This document shows positions 1 through 7,730 of a stretch of DNA of 64,000 nucleotides, piece by piece. The position numbers and the translations under genes were made by a program. Positions within the stretch are counted from its first letter, which is position 1, and each line of letters begins with the position of its first letter. Under the pieces are notes generated by a model, which did no database searches, was not told the DNA's origin, and worked only from the letters and a program-made list of their open reading frames with translations. Location of the stretch: positions 1-64,000 of the forward strand of contig WSYJ01000174.1 in NCBI GenBank assembly GCA_020186115.1, written 5' to 3'. The DNA is from Histomonas meleagridis (lineage: Eukaryota > Parabasalia > Tritrichomonadida > Dientamoebidae).

Positions 1-346
1 AGCTGAAGAATTTCCGAAAGTGTTTTGTGAGTTTATCCGTTCATGTGAAATCACTTGAAAATCAAGAGTTTGAAGGCTTAAAAATAACTTTCCCGGGAAG
101 TACAAACGACAAGAAATCGTTTGATATGTGACTTTGTCGCAGTTTGCCATCGGCAAATGTAAATTATATAAAAATAACTATCACATAACGAGATATTTTA
201 ATTTTTGTCATTCAACTTTTGCGTTAAATCATTCAAAAAATGCTCATTTTCTCCGATTCGTAAAGGGTTAAAAAAAGGGTTAGAAAAAGGGTTAAAAAAA
301 CATATTTGAAAATTAATAGGTACTTTTTCGATAAAAATAGACATAT
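1..346. other. Non-genic edge with short open fragments
   Basis: No convincing gene. Two short plus-strand open fragments (about 2-55 and 57-129) each end in a stop; they could be the end of a decayed gene but I cannot assign them. At about 266-300 the motif GGGTT followed by an A-run occurs three times. It is too irregular to be a telomeric array. Confidence 0.4.
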
Positions 347-1810
347 TCATAAAGCATCTTCGTCAATTTCATCATAAACTATTTGTTCTTCTAATTTTTT
401 GTGATATTTTTCAAACCTATCATAAACTTCTGGCAATAAATTATATACTTTTGTTGTCTTTCCATTAATCCACTTTGGCGTTGCGATCCCAGTGAATTTT
501 TTCATATTTGCAATAAAAGTTCTTGAACTGCAACTGTTGAATTTATTTTTCTCAATAAAATCACAATATAAATTAAATAAATCAGGACCTGTTATGTTTT
601 TGATTTTTTCGTAATTGTCTCTGGCGAATATTTCATAACTTGACATTGAAGCTTCTTTTATATTTTCTTTTGCTTCACTGTTCGGAATTCTTCTTAAATT
701 TACTTTCGACACATCCATTAACATAAAGAATGTAAATAAATTTTCATAAAAATTCAGGCGTGAATGAATCAGCAAGTTTTGAGAAATAATCAAAATCTTG
801 TAAATGCTTATCACTTGTTTTTGTTACAACATATCTTCTATCATAACTTTCAATCTTTATTGGAACATCATTATTCGATACCATTATAAAATTCGCAACA
901 TTTTCTGTTTCTCTCATCGGTTCATTTTTTTTGATTTATATTTATTGTTTTATCTGTTATAATAGATTTTAATGCATCAGAATTTAAAAATTTATTAGTA
1001 TCAATACTTTGTAATTCATTTAAAACCAGTAATTTTTTGTTTTCTAATGTTGCATTAAATTTACCGACTACTGATTCTATATTCGTAACATTTTCATTTG
1101 CGTATCTTGCCATAAGTTTGCATATTACATCTGTAAAGAATGTATTTTTTCCTGTTCCTTGATTTCCTAATATAACTAAAGCAACTCCAGTTTTTGAAAT
1201 TTGGTTTTTGAAGAATGCTTGCGATCCAAATTAGAATATATCTATAAATTTCTTCATTACCATTTGCTATTACTTCTCTGACGTGATCTAAAAACGGTTG
1301 TATAATTTCTGTTTTTACTTTATCAAGCTTTTTATAATCATAACCTCTAAAGTAAGAAAAAATTTGAGGGTCATTTGAATAAAATTTTAATGCCTTCACC
1401 GTAAATATTTCTGTATTTTCTAAATATAAATCCCAAGCGGAAACGTTTTTTGTTTTGTTTCCTTCAGTTCTTTTGCCAATAATTATTTTCTTTAGCTTCT
1501 GTTTTGCAACGTTTTCTGATGTATAACTTACTTTAACATAATCATTCACTGCGTCATAATCTTTAAACATAAATACTTCAGGTGTTGAATCACATACTAA
1601 AAAACATTTCTTTAAATCATTTATTGCTTCATCTCCGTTTAAATCATAGTTTTTATTTTTTCTAATGTCCATTAAACAGAATTTGTCGTTTATATCAATA
1701 CTTACCTCTGACATCTTTTTAGTAAGAATAAAAAAACAAAAAACTACTTCAAAACTAAGCTTAATTTCCTTACTTACCTTACTCTTACTTACCTTGGTTT
1801 TTGTCCGCAT
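347..1810 (-). pseudogene. Broken SF3/D5-type (DUF5906-like) helicase of a virus-like mobile element
   Basis: Three consecutive minus-strand open segments (about 1200-1810, 925-1200 and 347-745), each in a different frame, together resemble a superfamily 3 helicase of the D5/DUF5906 type found in DNA viruses and selfish elements. The first segment carries the conserved region before the ATPase. The second carries a Walker A loop of the form GNQGTGKN, encoded by about 1144-1167, and a Walker-B-like stretch ending in LVLNEL. Just after the second break, around 870-890, a motif C of the form SNNDVP is encoded. The third segment is the C-terminal helical part. Breaks lie near 1195-1205, 925-932 (an eight-base homopolymer run) and about 745 (a T run). 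All are one-base-type shifts, so sequencing error is an alternative to decay. The ATG at 1810 or 1714 is the likely original start. Function would be unwinding during element replication; no intact copy is present here. Confidence 0.7.
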
Positions 1811-1968
1811 GTATTTATCCTCTTTCTTAAAATTTCTAGTTTTTATAAATAAGTTAGGTAAGAGTAAGTAAGGTTTTAATATTTTTATTTTTCGCACATG
1901 TTTCCTTAAAACCTACCGTTAATCCTAATTTTCAATCATCCTCTCGTCGTTAATGCTTTCTTTTATGT

Positions 1969-2026
1969 AGCGCGGCTTGAAGCGAGCGTATCACGCGAAG
2001 CTTCAATAGCGCTGCGTGTGTGTGTG
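1969..2026. repeat. GC-rich imperfect hairpin followed by a GT run
   Basis: Arms AGCGC (1969-1973) and GCGCT (2009-2013) enclose a second matching pair, TTGAAGC (1977-1983) and GCTTCAA (2000-2006), around a short loop. A (GT)n run of about six units follows at 2015-2026. This is a GC island in A+T-rich surroundings, between the helicase remnant and the ankyrin remnant. It could be an element terminus or a structured regulatory site; nothing in the sequence decides. Confidence 0.55.
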
Positions 2027-2247
2027 TTTTGATTTTTTAAATAAAATTGTAAGACATGAAAAAACTAATAAATATCAAATCAAAATATTTAATGTTTCCA
2101 CAAATTTTTTTTTGAGAAAAAACCGCGTGTATCATATTATCTTCTTACTAAAATTGTTGAAGATAAAATAATAAAATCAAAAGTTATTACTCATATAAAT
2201 CATCCATATTTTGCACAATATTTATCAGAGGAAAATAATAATATATA

Positions 2248-2272
2248 GTGTTCCACCCCTACCGTAGTATCT
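2248..2272 (+). repeat. Left terminal inverted repeat of mariner
   Basis: Begins GTGTTCCACCCC immediately after TA and matches the reverse complement of 3514-3538 at 23 of 25 positions. Confidence 0.93.
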
Positions 2273-2442
2273 TTTTATATAGAATAGATACAATAATATT
2301 TTTTATATATATAAAACACTAAATTTAATGGGTTTTGTTTTTTATTTAAAAATAATTTTTGTCAAGTCTATCATTAACTAATAATCGATTTTTTTTTAAT
2401 TGAATGCAAAAAAATGACGTTTAAAATTTTTACCCCTCCATT

Positions 2443-3463
2443 ATGGAGCTTGATCAAAAATCAATCACAATATATCTCGCGATGAAGGGAATGTCAGCAA
2501 AAGCGATTCATACCGAAATGGAGATCATATTGGGCGAAGAATGTATTTCATATTCAAAAATATGTAAATACCTCCAACAAAGAAGTTTTAATCAAACAAT
2601 GTCATCTAACATTAGTGAACCTATTACCCCTATTGACGAAAATGTTGATTTAAAAATTTTGGAAATTTTAGATAAATTTCCATATGCTTCAATAAGACAA
2701 ATAGCTAAGTTAACAGAGATTCCAAACACTACTGTATATAGGCATTATACTGAAAAGCTTGGCTATGAAAATAAACTTTCAAAGTGGGTTCCACATTTAC
2801 TGACGGAAGATATTAGATAAACAAAGAGTCACTAAATCAATTCAACTTTTAAAGACATTAGAGATTGCAAGACATAACAGTTATAAATATTTTATAACAG
2901 GTGACGAGTCCTGGTTCTATTATGATTATTATTATGTTCGACAATGGATACCACGAGGAACACCACGAGGTACAATAAGCAAAAGGACTATTACGCAAAA
3001 AAAAGTAATGTTGACGGTTTTTTGGAATCCCCACGGATTTAAAGTTATTGACTTTCTTCCGAAGGGTGAAACATTTAATTCACAATATTATGTAAAATAT
3101 ATTTCATCAAAACTTTCCAAAAAAAATGGTACAAACTTAAAAAAGGACACAAGAAAAATTGCTGTACATGCCGACAATGCAAAACCGAATACGTCGAGAT
3201 TCACGACTTTATATATGGACTCCAACAAGCTCAAAAGGGCACCTCATCCCCCCTACTCCCCAGATATAGCTCCTTCAGACTTTTTCCTATTTGGGTATGT
3301 AAAAAGAAAAATGGGAGGATTTCAATATGAGAGTAGAGAAGAGGTTGAAGAAAAAGTGACTTCAATATTATTGTATATACCGAAAGAAACTTTGCAAAGC
3401 GTTTTTGACGAATGGGAAAAAAGACTTAAAAAAGTTATCGAAACAAATGGAGAGTATATTTAA
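2443..3463 (+). pseudogene. mariner transposase, one frameshift
   Basis: The first segment (2443-2817, 125 codons) holds the N-terminal paired-like helix-turn-helix DNA-binding region. A stop at 2818 is bypassed if the frame shifts by one base, after which the frame is open from 2819 to 3463. The second segment contains the catalytic DDE/D core: first Asp in GDESW (about 2901-2915), second in HADNA (about 3168-3182), third in PSD (about 3266-3274). There are 34 residues between the second and third Asp, the mariner spacing. The motif YSPDIAPSD is typical of the family. All catalytic residues remain, so the single-base shift looks recent, or could be a sequence error. The product would be a nuclear cut-and-paste transposase. 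Confidence 0.9.
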
Positions 3464-3513
3464 TAAACATTTCATTATTATTAATAAATTTAAAAAAACT
3501 TAAAAAATGAGTG

Positions 3514-3538
3514 AGATACTACAGTTGGGGTGGAACAC
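3514..3538 (-). repeat. Right terminal inverted repeat of mariner
   Basis: Reverse complement matches the left repeat at 23 of 25 bases. It is followed by CC and a TA flank at 3541. Confidence 0.93.
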
Positions 3539-4249
3539 CCTATAAATTTTCGAAAATACCTATAGAACTTAAAGAAAACAATTGGAAACTTCATAAAAAA
3601 TTGATAGAAGAAGGAGTTAATCCGAATAAAATTTTAAAAATAATTGGAAATGATGATATAGAAAAACTTCAAGAATTATCATCACAAACAAATTTTGATT
3701 TCAATCAAAAAATTGAACCATCGCTTTATGAAAGATTTGATTTTATTAATAATAAAACAGTATCATTAATTGATTATGCAGCATTTTTTGGATCTGTTAA
3801 ATGTTTTAAATATTTACTTATGAATGGTGCTAATGTTGAAAGAACAGGTAAATATGCTGTTGCAGGTGGAAACATTGAAATCATTCATTTATGTGAACAA
3901 AATCATTCATCATTTGAAGGTGCATATGAAACAGCAATTAAATATCATCAAAATGATGTTTTTAAATATATTTATGAAAATAAAATAGCAAAAATTAACA
4001 AGTTAGAAAAATTAATAGAAAAATGTGTTCTATATCATAATTATGAAATTTTTTTGTTTTTAGAAAAAGGAATAAAAATTAATAATGAAGATTTTATTAA
4101 TGAATCAGCAAAAATTGGAAATATTTTTATCATTAAATATTTCCTTGAGAAAAATCAATTTCCGCGGGATATTTTAGTTTTCGCATCAGAATCAGGAAAT
4201 ATAGAATTTATTAAATATATTTTAAATCAAAAAATAATTGACATCAATG

Positions 4250-5050
4250 CTAATGATTTTTATTTGTCTAATTTTATGATTGTATTAAGATTTCTATATT
4301 TCAAAATAAGATTTGGAAATTTTATAAATTATTTGAAACAGCACTTATGAAAGCATCTCGACTTGGTGAATATGAAGTAGTAAAGTTACTTCTTGAGCAA
4401 GAAGGAATTGATATAAATGCTAAAAATTTTCATTTTTTTAAATTAATATTTGTTTAAGTAATTTTATAACATTTTGATATAATATTTGGTCTTTATATAA
4501 ATGATTTAAAACAGCATTTATCAATGCATCTGGAAATGGGTACATAGAAATTCTTAAATTACTTCTTGACCAAAAAGATATTGATATTAATGCTAAAGAT
4601 GATTCTTATTTCTTGAATATGAAAATTATTTTTAAATATTGTGATTTCAAAATAATACTTGAAAATTGTTTATTTTATATGATACAGCATTTATAAAAGC
4701 AACTCGCAATAATCATGTTGACATAATAAACATACTTCTTGAGCTAAAAGGTATTGATATTAACGCTCAAAATATTTTTTTGTTTTGTTTTATATTTGTT
4801 TTTATAATTTTGGAATTCATGACCATATTTGGAAATTATTTAAAATATTTGAAACAGCTCTTACTATTGCATCTGAAAATAGGAATATTGAAATTGTAAA
4901 ATTGCTTCTTAATCAAGAAGGAATCGACATCAATGTTAAAGACATTAAATAGTTTTATTTAGAATTTATTTTGCTAATATTGTCTTTCAAAATAATATAT
5001 GGAAATTTTTCAATATTTATAATACAGCACTTATGTTAGCATCTAAAAAT
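4250..5050 (+). repeat. Tandem array of ankyrin unit plus 70-odd-bp spacer
   Basis: The codons for Thr-Ala (ACAGCA/ACAGCT) that open successive ankyrin units occur at 4338, 4511, 4684, 4854 and 5024, a period of 173, 173, 170 and 170 bp. One ankyrin unit is 99 bp, so each period contains about 71-74 extra bases. The spacers resemble each other, especially the stretch reading roughly TTTCAAAATAA then TTGGAAA and the T/A-rich run before ACAGC. They contain stops or shift the frame and lack clear GT...AG borders. Interpretation: the spacer was present when the ankyrin unit was tandemly duplicated. Confidence 0.8.
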
Positions 5051-5247
5051 AACCAGAATGAAATTATTGATTTACTTCAAGAAAAGCAAAGATTAGCTAA
5101 TAAATAAATTTATTACATCTATTAAGATTATAAAATCAAACAAATATTATTCATATCAATAAAAAATGTATCAATTTACAACATTATAAACAAAATGAAT
5201 TTGAAAAACAGATTTTTACTATTTAAGAACAAAACATTTATATCGAA

Positions 5248-6960
5248 TTACGCCAACATTGCCAACAAACACAAATAATCGAATCCATTCTTTGAGCAGC
5301 ATCTTCTTGACACAGTTCTTGCCTCATGTAACTGCAATCCGAATATTCTCATTAACTCATTTTCAGCCACATTTTGACCTACGAAACCATTTTTTTGGTT
5401 ATCCACTTTCTCAAAATTCTTTTTTAATTCCTCAACTTTCGACTTCTCATTTCTCATATAACTTAAAATCTCAAACAAATCCGACTGAGGGAAATCGTCA
5501 GCTTTTGCCTCCATATAATTTAATGCATATTCATCCGCATCATAAATTATAAATTTATAACAATTTATCACTATTTCTTCTCCAAGTTTAAAGTCAGAAG
5601 GTTTAAAGTAATCTCCAGTTTTTTGGTTTTTAACTTTATTCCTTTGTATGAATTTCCCTTCTTTAAATCCTGAATTCCTTTGTGGTAATTCAAAAACTGC
5701 AATTGTATCATCTGCTAAATAATATGCAATAACAAATTTCCGATTTACATCTTGTGGCCTTGGATTAGTAAACTTAGCTTCAAAGCGTAATATTAATCCA
5801 TCATTGTTTATAAGCTTAACAACATCTTTCTTAGGTACTTTAGGATGTAATGAGGTACAATAACCTAATGAATCTTCTTCATCGCCCCAACCATTATATG
5901 GTGGAATATATTTCGTTTGTGTTGTCGGGTCATTTCGTTTGCTTTCATCAACTTGTAATGGCGTCCAATCATGTTTACCATATTTCTCATCTAAAAATTC
6001 CTTAGTAAATGAATCAGCATCATATATTAAAAATTGGCGACCAAATACTTCAACTGTTTGGCCAATATATAAATCTGAGTCTAAATAATATTCGTTACTG
6101 TTCGGCTTCTTTAAATGCGTCTTGCTCAAAAATTGTGAAACATTATCACGACCAGAGTTAATAGGTAACACTTGGCGGATCTCTATACTGTCGTCGACTA
6201 AGAAATAATGCAAAATAAATTTACGCTTCTCACCAAATAATGATTTTCGATCATCCCAAATTGTGTAAAAGCGTAAGACTTTCCCGTCAAATTCAAGAAA
6301 TCGACGTAAATTGGTCTTATCTGTGTTAATATGCGTGACACGAATTGGACGATCAGTTAATTTACGTTTGATGGTATAAATGTCATCAGGTGGTTCTTCA
6401 AATTCACCAACTTCTTTACCCATGGATTGAAGATATTTCTCGGTAAAGGCATCACAGGAATAAATCCGATAAACTACACCAAAGATTTCAATATTGATTC
6501 CAACATTAAAGTCATCAGAAGTATAATAACGACCAGAACTATCAACTACTCGCATGCGCTTGAGGAATACACCTTGTGCCATCCCACTATTTCGTACATG
6601 GTTTTCTTCAATCATAACTGTATCATCTTCAAGATATACCATTATCTTTACATATCGTGTACGAGTAGTTTCTTCATTGGATTCAGGAATTGTTTCCTTA
6701 AAATATGCATAAAAACGAAGAACAAGATGTTCATATGCAACATGTGCAGGGATATAATCAGGAAATGTGGAAACTGGTTCTTTAGGTGGCGCTGTTACTA
6801 TTGGTTTTGTGCTTCTTTGCATTAACGATTTTTCGATATCTTCTGGTCGAGGTGGCCTTTGTCCCATTTGACCTGATGTAAGTGTAAGCATTTGCCCCTT
6901 GCGATAGTCTGTTCTTCTTGGATCATGAAAAGAATAACCAGGGAGCTTTGGGAGATTCAT
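5248..6960 (-). CDS. EFHC1-like protein with three DM10 domains (axonemal)
   Basis: 570 residues containing three DM10 (DUF1126) domains, at roughly residues 80-185, 215-335 and 385-490. Each has the alternating pattern LRFxAxF ... YFLxDDTIxI ... FGxxFxIYDADxFT. Three DM10 domains are the signature of EFHC1/Rib72-type microtubule inner proteins of the axonemal doublets, so the predicted role is stabilising flagellar doublet microtubules. The short tail (about 490-570) is where relatives carry an EF-hand-like region; no canonical calcium loop is clear here. The ATG at 6960 is preceded by a perfect AACG-containing palindrome at 6992-7012. The gene is isolated on the minus strand next to the ankyrin pseudogene. 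Confidence 0.88.
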   Translation of the reverse strand: MNLPKLPGYSFHDPRRTDYRKGQMLTLTSGQMGQRPPRPEDIEKSLMQRSTKPIVTAPPKEPVSTFPDYIPAHVAYEHLVLRFYAYFKETIPESNEETTRTRYVKIMVYLEDDTVMIEENHVRNSGMAQGVFLKRMRVVDSSGRYYTSDDFNVGINIEIFGVVYRIYSCDAFTEKYLQSMGKEVGEFEEPPDDIYTIKRKLTDRPIRVTHINTDKTNLRRFLEFDGKVLRFYTIWDDRKSLFGEKRKFILHYFLVDDSIEIRQVLPINSGRDNVSQFLSKTHLKKPNSNEYYLDSDLYIGQTVEVFGRQFLIYDADSFTKEFLDEKYGKHDWTPLQVDESKRNDPTTQTKYIPPYNGWGDEEDSLGYCTSLHPKVPKKDVVKLINNDGLILRFEAKFTNPRPQDVNRKFVIAYYLADDTIAVFELPQRNSGFKEGKFIQRNKVKNQKTGDYFKPSDFKLGEEIVINCYKFIIYDADEYALNYMEAKADDFPQSDLFEILSYMRNEKSKVEELKKNFEKVDNQKNGFVGQNVAENELMRIFGLQLHEARTVSRRCCSKNGFDYLCLLAMLA

Positions 6961-7730
6961 ATTTGGAGTTCTTTTCTCCTTAAAAGTGCATTTAACGTAT
7001 AAAATACGTTAATAAATTATATCCTCAAAAATTTTCATATTTATCCTCTCCAAAACACATTTTGCATACACACAAAAGTATATTTTTTTCTTCATAAGTA
7101 TTACTTACTTATTCATTCAAACTTTGCTATTATGTCTTTATTTCTTATTTCTCATATCATTAAATTTGCATTTAAGCTTGTTTTGGTTATGAAACCATCA
7201 ATTTGTTCTTTCCTTCTTATTGTGCTTATTCTTTTGTCATTGAATTTGTATTAACCAATTTTATTAATTTTAGATAATTCATAATTTAAAGATTATTTTA
7301 TTTTTGATACCAATAAATATACTTCATTTTCATTTTTTATTTTGTTTGATTTAAGTCATATTCATTCAAGATTTTTTTTTTTATCCACTTTTTATTTTTT
7401 CATAGCGATTTAAGATAAACATTGAAAAAGTGAAACAGTGATGTTCTAATCAATTTTTTATTTTTTAATTTTTCACCATCATTTAGTGGAATAATTTCAT
7501 TGTTGAACTTAAAAAAATACAGATATAGTCTATTTCTGTTTATGCTATTAAATATTATTTGTAAATTCTTTTTATTTATCGAAATTAAATAATAAGCTTT
7601 TCTCATAACGCCGATGATTGATTTTTTCTTTAGCTATACAATCAAAGTCATTGAAATTTTCATAAGAAATAAATACTCAATTCCATTCAAATAAATTTCA
7701 ATCATTTACAAAGCACGTGCCAGGAAACAA
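6961..7730. other. Intergenic region between divergent DM10 and TKL kinase genes
   Basis: A+T-rich with no supported gene apart from the palindrome described separately. A 68-codon minus-strand frame at 7400-7606 is Lys/Asn/Phe-rich without recognisable features and is treated as chance. Confidence 0.5.
6992..7012. promoter_or_regulatory. Perfect palindrome with AACGTA arms upstream of the DM10 gene
   Basis: Nine-base arms TTAACGTAT and ATACGTTAA separated by AAA, 32 bp before the ATG at 6960. It carries the AACG core seen upstream of many genes in this window, in both orientations, and so could bind a dimeric or tandem Myb-type factor. Confidence 0.55.

Larger units (their letters stand above)
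2248..3538 (+). mobile_element. mariner (D,D34D) transposon
   Basis: A complete-looking element of about 1.3 kb bounded by 25-bp terminal inverted repeats (2248-2272 and 3514-3538) that differ at only two positions. TA dinucleotides flank it (2246-2247 on the left; 3541-3542 on the right after two extra C bases). It carries one transposase gene with a single frameshift. TA target duplication and the D,D34D catalytic signature are established hallmarks of mariner; related elements are known from Trichomonas vaginalis. It sits inside a DUF3447/ankyrin gene. The near-identical inverted repeats suggest it is not ancient, but the broken transposase means it could move only with help from an intact copy. 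Confidence 0.93.
2093..5107 (+). pseudogene. DUF3447/ankyrin-repeat gene, split by mariner and decayed
   Basis: An ankyrin protein of the large trichomonad DUF3447-type family. The coding frame is open from 2093 (just after a stop; the N-terminus and start are missing) to 2247, where a mariner element is inserted. It resumes in the matching frame at 3543 after removal of one TA. The downstream part encodes the family's helical domain (motifs such as LIDYAAFFGSVKCFKYLLMNG) and then ankyrin repeats of the form ALMKASRLGEYEVVKLLLEQ. From about 4255 the frame shifts repeatedly, because every ankyrin unit is followed by a non-coding A+T-rich spacer. The final unit ends at the stop at 5105-5107. 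With a missing start, an insertion and recurrent frame changes it is very unlikely to make a full product, unless the spacers are removed from RNA. Ankyrin proteins mediate protein-protein contacts; no partner can be inferred. Confidence 0.75.

Noticed and set aside
262-302. Telomere-like GGGTTA repeats
   Set aside because: Only three GGGTT words, irregularly spaced by A-runs; not a telomeric array.
4250-5050. The ankyrin spacers as ordinary spliceosomal introns
   Set aside because: No GT at the 5' side, no branch-point-like ACTAAC, and the ACAG at the 3' side is part of the Thr-Ala codons of the next repeat. Non-canonical removal is left as an open question.
7400-7606. 68-codon minus-strand ORF
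   Set aside because: Low-complexity Lys/Asn/Phe composition typical of chance frames in this DNA.
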